From Robiginitalea marina (GTDB lineage: Bacteria > Bacteroidota > Bacteroidia > Flavobacteriales > Flavobacteriaceae), in contig NZ_JAMXIB010000017.1 of NCBI RefSeq assembly GCF_024006985.1, positions 1 through 41,607 of the forward strand: a DNA stretch of 41,607 bases, read 5' to 3'. The notes beneath the pieces were generated by a model. The model was not told the DNA's origin. It saw nothing but the letters and a program-made list of their open reading frames with translations, and did not search any database. Both the position numbers and the translations under genes were made by a program. How positions within the stretch are numbered: position 1 is the first letter of the stretch; every line of letters starts with the position of its first letter. This document shows positions 6,713-15,675 of this stretch, one piece after another.

Positions 6713-9169
6713 TCAAATATAGTCTACATTATAGATCACACGAATACTTCTAAACCGGGAAATAGCATCGAAGGATTGTTCTATCCTTTTGATGCTATTT
6801 TTCGTTTTGGGCAGGGACTGGCCCGGTGGAATCTTTAATAAAATCTGCTTGTGGTACTGGTTCCTAATCCGGGCCACCGGAGGAAATTCAGGGCCCAGGA
6901 CCTCCCTGTCGAACAGCATCCGCAAGGATTTGGCAAACCAGGATGCCCCTTCCTCCACCCTGCCCCATTCCCGGTGACGCAGGGTAATTTTGATCAGGCG
7001 CACCACGGGCGGGTAGCGGAACTGCTCACGCTCATAGAGCTGTTCCCCGAACATCCCCTGATAATCGCCTGTGGAAACCTGCTTCAGGATCTGGTGATGG
7101 GGATTGTAGGTCTGGATCAGTACCTTTCCCCTCGGGGCGGTACGGCCGGCCCGGCCTGCCACCTGGGTCAGGAGTTGAAAACACCGCTCGTGCGCCCTGA
7201 AATGGGGAAAATTGAGCAGGGAATCCGCATTCATGATCCCGACAAGGCCCACATTCCCAAAATCCAGGCCCTTGGTCACCATCTGGGTACCCACCAGGAT
7301 GTCCACTTCCCGGGCCTCAAACTGTTCAATAATCCGTTCGAAGGCATACTTGCCGCGCGTGGTGTCGAGATCCATGCGGGCACTGGTGGCCCCGGGAAAC
7401 AGTTCCTTTAATTCCTCTTCCACCTGTTCCGTGCCAAAGCCCTTGGTATCGAGGGTGGCATTTCCACAGGCCTGGCACCGGGCTTCCAGGGCGCGGTGAT
7501 AGCCACAGTAATGGCAGCGAAGCTGCTGGAGGCCCTGATGGAAGGTCAGGGTTACATCGCAATGGGGACACCCCGGGGAATGCCCGCAGCTGAGGCATTC
7601 CACAACAGGAGCATAACCACGGCGGTTTTGAAAAAGGATCACCTGCCTGCCTTCCTGCAGGGCCAGGCTGATGCCTTCGCGGAGCCGCTGCGAAAAATGC
7701 CCTTTCATCTGCTTTTTCCGGTAGGCCTGCGAAAGGTCGACCAGCTCGATTTCGGGGAGGAGCACCCCGCCAAACCGCCTTTGCATCCGGGCGTAGCCGA
7801 ATTTCCCCTTTTGGGCGTTATAATAGGTTTCCACACTGGGGGTTGCGGAACCCAGAACAACCGGGGCCCCGGCCATTGAAGCGAGCATAATGGCAGCATC
7901 CCTGGCGTGGTACCTGGGGGCCGGATCAAATTGTTTATAGGAGTTCTCGTGTTCTTCATCCACGATCACCAACCCGAGCCTCGCGAAAGGCAAAAACAGG
8001 GCCGACCTGGCGCCCAGGATAACCGCTGCCTTCTCGCCGCCCCGCTGCACATGTTGCCAGAGTTCGGCCCGTTCCTGCTGGCTTTGGCGCGAATGGAAAA
8101 CCGCTACCCGGGCCCCGAAAAGGGCCTGGAGTCGATGCGTCAGCTGGGCGGTAAGGGCAATTTCCGGGACCAGGTACAACACTTGTTTGCCCCGGTCGAG
8201 GCATTCCCGGATCAGATGGTGGTAAACCTCTGTTTTACCCGAGGAGGTTACCCCGTGCAGCAATACCGGTTTCCCCTGCCCGAAGGCCTGCCTCACGGAC
8301 GCCAGGGCCTCCTCCTGCTCTTCATTCAGGGCTGCGGGTTCCCCGGTTTCAGCGGGTCCTCCGTAAGAAATCCTGTCCTGCTGCAATTCGTATTCCTGCA
8401 GGATACCCTTGTCGATCATGGCGCGGATCACAGAGCGGGAAGTCCCTGCCCGATCTTCCATTTCACGACTGCGGACGGGCTTGTCCCTGCCCTGCTGCAG
8501 CTGGAACAGCTGCAGGATAACCTGGGTTTGTTTTGGGGCCCTGGTGAGGGATTCCAGCAACCTTTCCAGGGCTGGATCGCTTTCATACGTGGGGTGAAGG
8601 CGAACAAAGCGCGCTTTCTTCGGCTGGTAATCTTCCCGAAGGGCCTCCTGAAGGTCTATGGCGCCTTTCCGCAGCAGGCGATGCAACAGGGGGAGGACAT
8701 TTTTGCGATCGGTCAGCTCGCTGATCTGCGAAACCTTAAGGACCCCCTGGTGTTCCAGGGCTTCCATCACCAGGGCCTCCTCCTCCGTCAGGCTATCGCC
8801 ATCTTCCGCGACATCGGGGTTCCTGACCACGCGGGTCTCGCTTTCCAGGAGGAACGCCCCGGGGACTGCTGTTCGAAAAACTTCCCCCAGGGTGCACATA
8901 TAGTAGGAAGCGATCCATTTCCACAAGCGCAGTTGAAGTTCCCCGACCAGCGGGGTTTCATCCAGCACCTGGTAGACTTCCCTGGCCTCGTACGCCACCG
9001 GCGGGGAATGATGAAGGCTGACCACAAGGCCGGTGTACAATTTGGCCTTGCCGAAAGGGATGGCCACCCGCATCCCGGGCTGCAAAATTCCAAACTGCCC
9101 CGGGGTAACCGAATAGGTGAAATTCCGCTCCAGGGGGATGGGCAACAATACCTCTATAAAATACTCCAT
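6713..9169 (-). CDS. priA: Primosomal protein N' (replication restart helicase PriA)
   Basis: PriA is the 3'-to-5' superfamily 2 helicase that reloads the replisome at stalled forks. The 818-residue protein opens with the 3'-DNA-binding domain (EVLLPIPLERNFTYSVP-like start), then Walker A in HGVTSSGKTEVYHHL, the DEEH box in VIVDEEHENSYKQ, and an eight-cysteine zinc-binding insert beginning CLSCGHSPGCPHC and ending CQACGN. The late helicase motif QVAGRAGR is intact. ATG 9169 starts at the conserved N-terminus; the in-frame 23 residues upstream have no family character. It is last in a leftward nadC-yihY-priA arrangement, 72 bases after the yihY-like gene, and ends flush with the convergent LytTR gene. 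Confidence 0.97.
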   Translation of the reverse strand: MEYFIEVLLPIPLERNFTYSVTPGQFGILQPGMRVAIPFGKAKLYTGLVVSLHHSPPVAYEAREVYQVLDETPLVGELQLRLWKWIASYYMCTLGEVFRTAVPGAFLLESETRVVRNPDVAEDGDSLTEEEALVMEALEHQGVLKVSQISELTDRKNVLPLLHRLLRKGAIDLQEALREDYQPKKARFVRLHPTYESDPALERLLESLTRAPKQTQVILQLFQLQQGRDKPVRSREMEDRAGTSRSVIRAMIDKGILQEYELQQDRISYGGPAETGEPAALNEEQEEALASVRQAFGQGKPVLLHGVTSSGKTEVYHHLIRECLDRGKQVLYLVPEIALTAQLTHRLQALFGARVAVFHSRQSQQERAELWQHVQRGGEKAAVILGARSALFLPFARLGLVIVDEEHENSYKQFDPAPRYHARDAAIMLASMAGAPVVLGSATPSVETYYNAQKGKFGYARMQRRFGGVLLPEIELVDLSQAYRKKQMKGHFSQRLREGISLALQEGRQVILFQNRRGYAPVVECLSCGHSPGCPHCDVTLTFHQGLQQLRCHYCGYHRALEARCQACGNATLDTKGFGTEQVEEELKELFPGATSARMDLDTTRGKYAFERIIEQFEAREVDILVGTQMVTKGLDFGNVGLVGIMNADSLLNFPHFRAHERCFQLLTQVAGRAGRTAPRGKVLIQTYNPHHQILKQVSTGDYQGMFGEQLYEREQFRYPPVVRLIKITLRHREWGRVEEGASWFAKSLRMLFDREVLGPEFPPVARIRNQYHKQILLKIPPGQSLPKTKNSIKRIEQSFDAISRFRSIRVIYNVDYI

Positions 9170-9241
9170 CCGGCGCAGTTTTGATAAGCCCCGACTGCCT
9201 CCCGCCCCGCGGCAGAGCCATGGCCTGAAAATGAACATGCC

Positions 9242-10213
9242 CTAGTCATTCCTCCGGATACTTTTATGCAGGTAGGCCAGGGTGGCATTCAATTCAAACC
9301 CAAGCAGGAGGATATTGGAATTCAACCAGATATAGATCATAAAGATCAACAACCCGCCCAGGGCACCATAGAATTCATTGTACCGGGCAAAATTTTCGAT
9401 GTAGATCCCAAACAGGTAGGAATTCAGCAGGATCAGCAGGGTGGTCATCAGCGCCCCATAGGAGAAGAACCGGGCCTTTTTCCCTTCCATGGTCCCGAAA
9501 TAGTAAAGGATGGCCGTGGTCAGGTACGTCAGCAAAACAAAGAAGGCCAGCTTCCCGATCCGGGCCACGGCGAGCTGGCCTGCATCGAGGGCCGGCCCCC
9601 CGTCAGCCCGGGCATATTCCTGCAGGTACCCCAGCACATAAACCTCAAAATACAGGTAGAAAACAGCGCCGACCACCAGCAGGAGCGACAGGATGAGGCC
9701 GACCATGAGGGCGTAGGCATATTGCCTGAAAAAATTCCGGGTGAACTCAATGTGGTAGCTGGATTCAAACCCCCCGAATATGGCATTTACACCATTGGTC
9801 ATCAGCACAATGGAGATGAGGAAGGAGGACGAAAGCCAACCCCCGTGTTTCTGGTCCTTGATCTGCTGGAAGACCTCCATAAAGTACTCCCCGGTGGCCT
9901 TGGGCAGCATGGTATCCAGGAAATGCAGGAATTGCACCTCAAAATCACCTTCTCCGATATGGATATACGGGATCAGGTATGGGATCAGGGTGACCAGGAA
10001 AATAATAAGAGGAAAAAGGGCTAAAAACAGGCTGAAGGCGATAGCACTGGCCCTGGTAGACAGGGCCCCCCGGATAATCCCCCGCAGGTAGAGTACAATA
10101 AGGTCAAAGAGGGACATCCCTTCAAACCCTTTGAGCCTCGCCCGTTTTAGAAGCTTAACCAGCCATCGGACCAGGGGAATCTCCTCTAATTTTTTTCCCA
10201 GGGAACCTTCCAT
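9242..10213 (-). CDS. YihY/BrkB family inner-membrane protein
   Basis: The 323-residue protein has about six hydrophobic segments and the family pattern ARASAIAFSLFLALFPLIIFL near residue 55, plus a C-terminal segment with LNSNILLLGFELNA. This is the YihY family (formerly labelled ribonuclease BN), whose role is unknown; RNase BN activity was assigned to it by mistake in E. coli. The start ATG at 10213 directly follows the nadC stop codon with no spacer, so the two are surely co-transcribed. An N-terminal cytosolic part of about 45 residues is basic. Confidence 0.92.
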   Translation of the reverse strand: MEGSLGKKLEEIPLVRWLVKLLKRARLKGFEGMSLFDLIVLYLRGIIRGALSTRASAIAFSLFLALFPLIIFLVTLIPYLIPYIHIGEGDFEVQFLHFLDTMLPKATGEYFMEVFQQIKDQKHGGWLSSSFLISIVLMTNGVNAIFGGFESSYHIEFTRNFFRQYAYALMVGLILSLLLVVGAVFYLYFEVYVLGYLQEYARADGGPALDAGQLAVARIGKLAFFVLLTYLTTAILYYFGTMEGKKARFFSYGALMTTLLILLNSYLFGIYIENFARYNEFYGALGGLLIFMIYIWLNSNILLLGFELNATLAYLHKSIRRND

Positions 10214-11071
10214 CTAAAACGCCTTTAGGCTGAGGTCCATATTGGCCACGGAATGCGTGAGGGCCCCAGAAGAAATATAGGTAACCCCGCATTCCGCGTA
10301 GCTGCGCAGGGTCTTTTCGGTAATGCCGCCCGAGGATTCTGTCTGGCAGCGGCCTCCGATCAGTGCCACGGCCTCGCGGGTCTCCTTCAGGGTAAAATTA
10401 TCGAGGAGGATACGATGCACCCCTTCCGACTTCAGGATTTCGGCCACCTCCTGCAAATCCCTCGCCTCTACGATAATCTTCAGGTCCAAACCCTTTTGGT
10501 CCAGATAAGCCCTTGTCTTGGCAATGGCCCGGGAAATCCCTCCGGCGAAATCGATGTGGTTGTCTTTAAGCATAATCATGTCATACAGGGCAAACCGGTG
10601 GTTTTCGCCGCCCCCAATCCGCACGGCCCATTTCTCAAGGGCCCTGATGCCCGGGGTGGTTTTGCGCGTATCGAGGATTTTGGTCCCTGTGCCCTCGACC
10701 AGATCCACATACTTCCGCGTTTTGGTCGCTATGGCGCTCATCCGCTGCATGGCATTGAGCACCAGCCTTTCGGCCTTCAGGATACTCAGGGAAGGGCCTT
10801 CCACCTCAAAGGCCACCTGCCCGCGTGTAACCGGGCTTCCGTCGGGGAGGAACACCTCCATGCGCAGCTGCGGATCTACCGTTTTAAATACCTGCCTGGC
10901 AAAATCCACCCCGGCCAGGATACCGGTATCCTTGACCAAAAGCCGGGCCCGGCCCATCGCCCCGTCAGGGATACAGGCCAGGGAACTATGGTCGCCTTCC
11001 CCGACATCCTCCCGCAGGGCGTTGGCAATAATGAGGTCAATTTCTTCCTGGAATTTTTCAGCAGAGATCAT
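10214..11071 (-). CDS. nadC: Nicotinate-nucleotide pyrophosphorylase (quinolinate phosphoribosyltransferase)
   Basis: NadC joins quinolinate and phosphoribosyl pyrophosphate to make nicotinate mononucleotide in de novo NAD synthesis. The 285-residue protein shows EDVGEGDHSSLACIP near the start, LNAMQRMSAIATKTR, the active-site DTRKTTPGIRALEKWAVRIGG, the metal-linked MLKDNHI and the late SSGGITEKTLRSYAECGVTYISSGALTHS. All expected motifs are intact. It leads the nadC-yihY-priA run; nadA and nadB are not in the window. It diverges from rlmH over about 110 bases. Confidence 0.97.
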   Translation of the reverse strand: MISAEKFQEEIDLIIANALREDVGEGDHSSLACIPDGAMGRARLLVKDTGILAGVDFARQVFKTVDPQLRMEVFLPDGSPVTRGQVAFEVEGPSLSILKAERLVLNAMQRMSAIATKTRKYVDLVEGTGTKILDTRKTTPGIRALEKWAVRIGGGENHRFALYDMIMLKDNHIDFAGGISRAIAKTRAYLDQKGLDLKIIVEARDLQEVAEILKSEGVHRILLDNFTLKETREAVALIGGRCQTESSGGITEKTLRSYAECGVTYISSGALTHSVANMDLSLKAF

Positions 11072-11168
11072 AGTGCTAAGGTACTAAAATGTTTGCTCAA
11101 AGCCCTGTAAATCGAAACCATATACCCCTTGCGAAGGCCAGTATCACGGCTGTTTGCCCCCAATGACT

Positions 11169-11176
11169 TACTTTTG
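11169..11176 (+). promoter_or_regulatory. -7 promoter element of rlmH, almost touching the start codon
   Basis: TACTTTTG ends only four bases before the ATG at 11181. With initiation a few bases downstream of the -7 element, the mRNA would begin at or beside the start codon, suggesting a leaderless transcript. Confidence 0.55.
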
Positions 11177-11180
11177 GGGA

Positions 11181-11654
11181 ATGAAGCTGCGATTACTGGC
11201 CATGGGAAAAACGGTTCCCGGCCCCATGGAGGAGTTGGTGGATGACTATTCCAGGCGCCTGGGCCGATATATCCCATTTGAATTGGAATGCCTGCCGGAA
11301 ATTAAAACTACCGGCTCCCTACCCGTTGATGCCCTCAGGGAGAAGGAGGCAGACCAGTTGCTCAAAAAGATTTCCCCGACCGATGTGGTCTGGCTGCTCG
11401 ATGAACGCGGGAAGGCCTACCGGTCTGTTGAATTCGCTGCACACCTTCAAAAATGCATGAACTCAGGGCCGCGAAACCTCGTTTTGGTCATCGGGGGCGC
11501 CTACGGCTTTTCCCCCCGGATGTATGGGCGCGCCCAGGAGAAAATCAGCCTCTCTAAGATGACCTTCAACCACCAGATGGTCAGGCTCTTTGCCATTGAA
11601 CAACTCTACCGGGCCTTCTCTATCCTGAAGGGAGACCCCTACCACAACGAATAA
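11181..11654 (+). CDS. rlmH: 23S rRNA (pseudouridine-1915-N3)-methyltransferase RlmH
   Basis: RlmH is a SPOUT-class methyltransferase acting on 23S rRNA helix 69 in assembled ribosomes. The 157-residue length is typical. The start MKLRLLAMGKT, the central LLDERGK, and the cofactor-knot motifs VIGGAYGFSP and LSKMTFNHQMVRL...EQLYRA are all present. ATG 11181 is chosen because homology begins there and the -7 element TACTTTTG lies immediately upstream at 11169-11176, which would place the longer reading frame's first codons inside the promoter. It converges with the SerB-SerA gene. Confidence 0.96.
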   Translation: MKLRLLAMGKTVPGPMEELVDDYSRRLGRYIPFELECLPEIKTTGSLPVDALREKEADQLLKKISPTDVVWLLDERGKAYRSVEFAAHLQKCMNSGPRNLVLVIGGAYGFSPRMYGRAQEKISLSKMTFNHQMVRLFAIEQLYRAFSILKGDPYHNE

Positions 11655-11665
11655 CCGGGTTTGGC

Positions 11666-13549
11666 CTAGTAAAGAACCCTGAATTTTATGGTGTGCTCAA
11701 TGTCTTTGAGGGCACGGGTAACTTCCTTGTTATAATCGCGGTCCAAATCGGTGATGACATAGCCAACCTCGTTGTCGGTGGACAGGTACTGGCCCGTGAT
11801 GTTCATGTCATAGGAGGCCAGGATTTTGTTGATATGCGCCATGATGCCCGGGACGTTGTCGTGGATATGCAGGAAGCGGTGGGCATTTTGCTGCTTGGGA
11901 AGGCGGATGTTCGGAAAATTGACCGCATCCACGGTGCTTCCTGAGTTGATGTATTCCATGATCTTGTTGGGGACAAAATCTGCAATATCGCGTTGGGCTT
12001 CCTCTGTACTCCCACCGATGTGCGGGGTGAGGATAAGGTTGTCCAGTCCCTGCAGGGGGGTGTGAAAGGGCCCGTTGGAAACCGGCTCCTCGGGATAGAC
12101 ATCCACTGCAGCCCCGGCAAGCCACCCCGTTTCCAGGGCTTCCTTAAGGGCGGGAATATCCACCACAAAGCCCCGCGAAAGGTTAATCAGGTAGCTGCCC
12201 TGCCGCATCTGCCTGAGCTCACGGGCGCCAATCAGATTGCGGTTGTGGGGGTTGTCGTCGACGTGCAGGGAAACCACGTCGGCAACATTCAGTAAATCTT
12301 CCAGGGTATTGCATCGGACAGCATTGCCCAGGGCCAGTTTGTCTTCCACATCGTAGTAATAGACCCGCATCCCCATGGCCTCCGACAGCACCGACAACTG
12401 CTTCCCGATATTGCCGTATCCCACAATGCCCAAATTCTTGCCGCGGATTTCCCTGGCATTGGCAGCCGTTTTATTCCAGAAGCCCGTGTGGAGCTCTGTG
12501 GAGCGGGGAAAAATACTGCGCATCAGCATGATAATCTCCCCCACCGCCAGTTCCACCACGGAACGGGTATTGCTATAGGGGGCGTTGAAGACCACCACCC
12601 CTTTCTTGCGGGCATGGTTCAGGTCAATCTGGGTGGTACCGATACAAAAGGCCCCGATCACCATAAGTTTGTTCGCGGCTTCCAGGACCCCGCGGGTTAC
12701 CTGGGTTTTGGAGCGTATGCCGAGCACATGCACCCCCCTGATCTTTTCGATCAGTTCCTCCTCGGTGAGGCTATGGGCTACCAGTTCCACCGAAAACCCG
12801 TCTTCGGAGAGGTTTTCAAAGGCTGCCGGGTGGATGTTTTCCAATAACAGGATTTTGATCCGGTTTTTGGGATAGGACAGGTTTCTGGGTAAGTCGTTCA
12901 CGAATAGGAATTCATCGAGGTTAGGGGTAATATGGTCTGCGTGCCGCGCCGCTTTCTCGCGGTGCACATTCTCGGTGTAGGCAAAAAACTTATGGGCTAT
13001 GCCGGCCTCCCGCATCACATAGTCGGAGTAGCCATCCCCAATGACCTGGAGTTCCCCTTCCAGCCCCAGGGACTTCAGGCACTCGATCTTGCCATTGTGA
13101 CGGGCCAGGACATTCTCGCGGTCAAACCCGACAATGTTCCCCTGGGCATCGTATTCAAAAGTGTTGGCAAAAACCCGTTCCCCGGGGACATTGTACTCCT
13201 CAACGATAGGGACGATAAACTCGCGGAACCCGGCGGAAATCACATAGATCTGCGGGGCAAACCGCTCAAAGAACTCGCGGTTGTCGGCTATGGACCTGGA
13301 TATTTTTTTCCGAAGTTCGGCGATCAGGAGTGGCAGGTGGTCGCGATGGGCTTTGAGCAACCGGATTCGCCGCTCCAGGGACTCGGTAAAGGAAATATCC
13401 CCATCGATCCCCAGGTTGGTAATATGCTGGATTTCCCGGATGATCTCCGGCCGGTCCGGGCGGTCCTTCAGGGTGATTTCCGCAAGGACGTCCAGGGCCT
13501 CCACCCGGGTGAGGGTACTGTCAAAATCGAAGATGTATTTACGTTCCAC
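11666..13549 (-). CDS. Bifunctional phosphoserine phosphatase / D-3-phosphoglycerate dehydrogenase fusion
   Basis: The 627-residue protein joins two enzymes of serine synthesis. Residues 1-215 form a HAD phosphatase of SerB type with DFDST (8-12), Ser and Gly in VISAGFRE (103-110) and GDGYSD (171-176). Residues about 232-545 are a D-2-hydroxyacid dehydrogenase of SerA type with the NAD motif GYGNIG (377-382), R459 in LSRG, E488 in PEEP and H510 in TPHIGGST. Residues about 556-627 form an ACT domain, the usual site of feedback by serine. So the first and last steps of 3-phosphoglycerate to serine lie on one chain; SerC is not in this window. The start codon is GTG at 13549, with AGAAGGAG about ten bases upstream and a possible -7 element TATCTTCG at 13579-13586. 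Confidence 0.93.
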   Translation of the reverse strand: MERKYIFDFDSTLTRVEALDVLAEITLKDRPDRPEIIREIQHITNLGIDGDISFTESLERRIRLLKAHRDHLPLLIAELRKKISRSIADNREFFERFAPQIYVISAGFREFIVPIVEEYNVPGERVFANTFEYDAQGNIVGFDRENVLARHNGKIECLKSLGLEGELQVIGDGYSDYVMREAGIAHKFFAYTENVHREKAARHADHITPNLDEFLFVNDLPRNLSYPKNRIKILLLENIHPAAFENLSEDGFSVELVAHSLTEEELIEKIRGVHVLGIRSKTQVTRGVLEAANKLMVIGAFCIGTTQIDLNHARKKGVVVFNAPYSNTRSVVELAVGEIIMLMRSIFPRSTELHTGFWNKTAANAREIRGKNLGIVGYGNIGKQLSVLSEAMGMRVYYYDVEDKLALGNAVRCNTLEDLLNVADVVSLHVDDNPHNRNLIGARELRQMRQGSYLINLSRGFVVDIPALKEALETGWLAGAAVDVYPEEPVSNGPFHTPLQGLDNLILTPHIGGSTEEAQRDIADFVPNKIMEYINSGSTVDAVNFPNIRLPKQQNAHRFLHIHDNVPGIMAHINKILASYDMNITGQYLSTDNEVGYVITDLDRDYNKEVTRALKDIEHTIKFRVLY

Positions 13550-13735
13550 GGCCAGGCGACTCCTTCTGTTTGAGGCCCCGAAGATAGAAAGAAATAAAAA
13601 CCGGTCGAAACAGAGTTTTTAAAAGAAATAAACAGGGGCTCCCCATGGAGGGATGCTGTTCTGCAGCTTTGCGGCACGGGGATTCACAGGGGGATTTACC
13701 CTCCTGCTGAGGAGGCCGGATGCCCGACGATTCAA

Positions 13736-13769
13736 CATAAAAAAACCGGCATCCCGAGGAAAGCCGGTT
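13736..13769 (-). terminator. Rho-independent terminator of the CHRD-like lipoprotein gene
   Basis: Arms AACCGGC (13744-13750) and GCCGGTT (13763-13769) are followed on the minus strand by seven T. It lies 22 bases past the stop codon at 13791. Confidence 0.85.
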
Positions 13770-13790
13770 CAGATTATTTAGCGATCGGGA

Positions 13791-14273
13791 TCAGAAGGCG
13801 TTCGCGCCGATATTGGCCTGGGCGATAACGGTTCCGTCTGTCGGGCTTTCATAAATGTTCAGGTGGCCGTCAAAGGTCATCATGCCGACGAAGGAAATCG
13901 CCGTTCCGTTGTCCAGTTGGGTGACCACCGTCTCGCTGATTTCACATTCGCATTCGTTCAGCGTGATGGCAATGGACCCGCCTTCCTCTAGGGTCCCAAA
14001 ATTTACCGTGGCGGGATGGATGCCCTGGGAGGCATTTTCCAGTTTAATGTAAATGGTTGTGGATCCATCCTCATTGGGGATGAAAGAAGCCACCCCGGTC
14101 ACCCCGGAATTATTTACGGTCAACAGGTCATAATCCACCCTTTCCGGATCATTCGGGATCCCCGCATCCGGGTTGGGGTTGTTGGGGTTGTTCACATCTG
14201 CATCTTCACTGTTGCTGCAACCCATGGTGAATACCAACAAGGCGAGGCTAAGGGATGTAAGAAAATACCGCAT
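13791..14273 (-). CDS. Small lipoprotein with CHRD-like domain
   Basis: The 160-residue protein has a lipoprotein signal peptide with lipobox cysteine C19 (FTMGC), a linker rich in Asn, Pro and Asp (residues 25-45), and a beta-rich domain. The domain contains GVTGVASF, IHPATVNFGTLEEGGSIAITL, and DGHLNIYESP, resembling the CHRD domain found in chordin and many bacterial secreted proteins; the His-Pro-Ala motif replaces the more usual HxxHIH. Function is unknown. A -7 element TAACTTTA lies at 14286-14293 on the minus strand. It is single-gene, with its own terminator. Confidence 0.75.
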   Translation of the reverse strand: MRYFLTSLSLALLVFTMGCSNSEDADVNNPNNPNPDAGIPNDPERVDYDLLTVNNSGVTGVASFIPNEDGSTTIYIKLENASQGIHPATVNFGTLEEGGSIAITLNECECEISETVVTQLDNGTAISFVGMMTFDGHLNIYESPTDGTVIAQANIGANAF

Positions 14274-14418
14274 GGGGAAACTTGTTAAAGTTAGATAAGT
14301 TGTTTGATTTCCTTACAAAAGTATCATAAATGGGTCAGCGACTCCAAAACTTGTCGACCAAATACCAAAAACAGGGCTTCAACCCGAGTTGTTCACCTTC
14401 CGTTGCGGGTTCCCGCAC

Positions 14419-14892
14419 TCAGAACCACCTTCGTACCAATTTGCAGTACTGCCGGTAGGCCGGGCCGAATTTCTGGTCCAGGATCCGTTCTTCAGGCCCG
14501 ATCTGGAACCGGTTCATATAGGCGACAAAAAGGGCCGCCAGCAGGGTGTTGAAGGCATTGCCCAGGTACAGGCCCCAGGAAAGGAGCACCATGAGCAGCG
14601 CCAGGTACATCGGGTTCCGGCTAAGGTCATAGACCCCGCGCTCCACCAGGGTTTTGGTGCGTTCAGGGTGATGGGGGCTCAGCGAATTGCCAGCCCTGAG
14701 GACCTGTACCACAGCCAGCGCCCCGGTAAGGCCTCCAAGGCCCAGCATGGACCACATCAGGGCCTCCCTACCGGTAAAATCGAACTGCCCCACGGGCAAA
14801 AAGCGCCCCAGCAGGAACATAGCCGCGGCAAAAAGTCCAAAAACCAGGGCGGGCGGTACCCGGAGTTCGAGTTTTTCCAACAGTTGGCTCAT
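14419..14892 (-). CDS. Isoprenylcysteine carboxyl-methyltransferase family membrane protein
   Basis: The 157-residue integral membrane protein has about four hydrophobic segments and the ICMT/PEMT-like motif RTKTLVERGVYDLSRNPMYLALL, followed by a C-terminal EERILDQKFGPAYRQYC, the SAM-binding pattern of this superfamily (GxYxxxRHPxY and EExxLxxxFGxxYxxY). Bacterial members methylate small or lipid substrates that are mostly unknown. ATG 14892 is preferred; a TTG three codons earlier lies within the -7 element TACATTTG (14899-14906, minus strand). Divergent from rdgB. Confidence 0.85.
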   Translation of the reverse strand: MSQLLEKLELRVPPALVFGLFAAAMFLLGRFLPVGQFDFTGREALMWSMLGLGGLTGALAVVQVLRAGNSLSPHHPERTKTLVERGVYDLSRNPMYLALLMVLLSWGLYLGNAFNTLLAALFVAYMNRFQIGPEERILDQKFGPAYRQYCKLVRRWF

Positions 14893-14898
14893 AGGCTT

Positions 14899-14915
14899 CA
14901 AATGTACTACTTTTG
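14899..14915. promoter_or_regulatory. Back-to-back divergent -7 elements between the methyltransferase gene and rdgB
   Basis: TACATTTG on the minus strand (14899-14906) and TACTTTTG on the plus strand (14908-14915) are separated by one base. Each matches TAnnTTTG. The leftward one ends six bases before its start codon at 14892; the rightward one leaves a 27-base gap to rdgB. Confidence 0.6.
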
Positions 14916-14942
14916 GACTGCTTTCGCAGCAGGCCGGTACCC

Positions 14943-15539
14943 ATGCAGAAAATTGTCTTTGCTTCGCACAACCCCAATAAAGTTGCCGAAATCAGGCAAA
15001 TGCTCCCCCCGGGGGTTGAGGTCCTTTCCCTGGATGATATCGGTTGTACCCAAGACATCCCGGAAACCGCTGATACACTTGAGGGAAATGCGTATCTGAA
15101 GGCCTCCTATGTAAAGGAGCACTACGGATTCGATTGTTTTGCCGACGACACCGGCCTGGAGGTGGACGCCCTGGACGGGGCCCCGGGGGTATGGTCTGCC
15201 CGCTTTGCCGGCCCGGGAGGCGATGCGAGGGCCAACATGGAAAAATTGCTGCAACTCCTGGAAGGAAAAACCAACCGGAAAGCGCGTTTCAGGACCGTAA
15301 TTGCCCTGGCCCTGGGGGAAAGCTACCACTATTTTGAAGGCGTGGCTGAAGGGGAAATCCTCGAACGGCGCACCGGGGATGGGGGGTTTGGGTACGACCC
15401 TGTTTTCAGGCCCCACGGACACACCGGCAGCTTCGCCCAGATGACCCCGCAGGAGAAGAACCTCATCAGCCACAGGGGACTGGCCTTCCGCAAGTTCAAA
15501 GCGTTTATGGATGAAATAGTTCCCCGCAAAGGCGGCTAA
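14943..15539 (+). CDS. rdgB: Non-canonical purine NTP pyrophosphatase (RdgB/HAM1)
   Basis: RdgB hydrolyses ITP, dITP and XTP to the monophosphates, keeping damaged purines out of DNA and RNA. The 198-residue protein opens MQKIVFASHNPNKVAEI, the substrate-binding SHNxxK motif, followed by DDTGLEVDAL, GVWSARFAG, the FGYDPVF motif and a late SHRGLAFRKF. All family residues are present. ATG 14943 is chosen because the reading frame upstream lacks homology. A -7 element sits at 14908-14915. Confidence 0.97.
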   Translation: MQKIVFASHNPNKVAEIRQMLPPGVEVLSLDDIGCTQDIPETADTLEGNAYLKASYVKEHYGFDCFADDTGLEVDALDGAPGVWSARFAGPGGDARANMEKLLQLLEGKTNRKARFRTVIALALGESYHYFEGVAEGEILERRTGDGGFGYDPVFRPHGHTGSFAQMTPQEKNLISHRGLAFRKFKAFMDEIVPRKGG

Positions 15540-15554
15540 TTCGTTTATTTCCGG

Positions 15555-15562
15555 TATCTTTG
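15555..15562 (+). promoter_or_regulatory. -7 promoter element of the DEAD-box helicase gene
   Basis: TATCTTTG matches TAnnTTTG exactly. It leaves an untranslated leader of about 108 bases before the ATG at 15676, longer than most leaders in this window; cold-inducible or autoregulated helicase mRNAs often have long leaders, but no specific structure was identified here. Confidence 0.5.
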
Positions 15563-15675
15563 CACCGCATTTGTCTTTCTTTCCTGAATCCAGTGGCAAA
15601 CCGGCACCTGATGCAAGCTCATGAAATCACAAGCCACTTGCTTCACTAATTTCCTATCATTGTTCACCAAGTTTT

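Noticed and set aside
7907-9184. Long 425-codon plus-strand open frame opposite priA
   Set aside because: It lies fully antisense to a complete, motif-rich priA. Composition (many Gly, Pro, Gln, His) is typical of antisense frames in GC-rich genes.
9266-10024. 252-codon plus-strand open frame opposite the YihY-like gene
   Set aside because: Antisense shadow of a well-supported membrane protein gene, with no recognisable domain.
10253-11110. 285-codon plus-strand open frame opposite nadC
   Set aside because: Mirror of nadC; nadC has all catalytic motifs.
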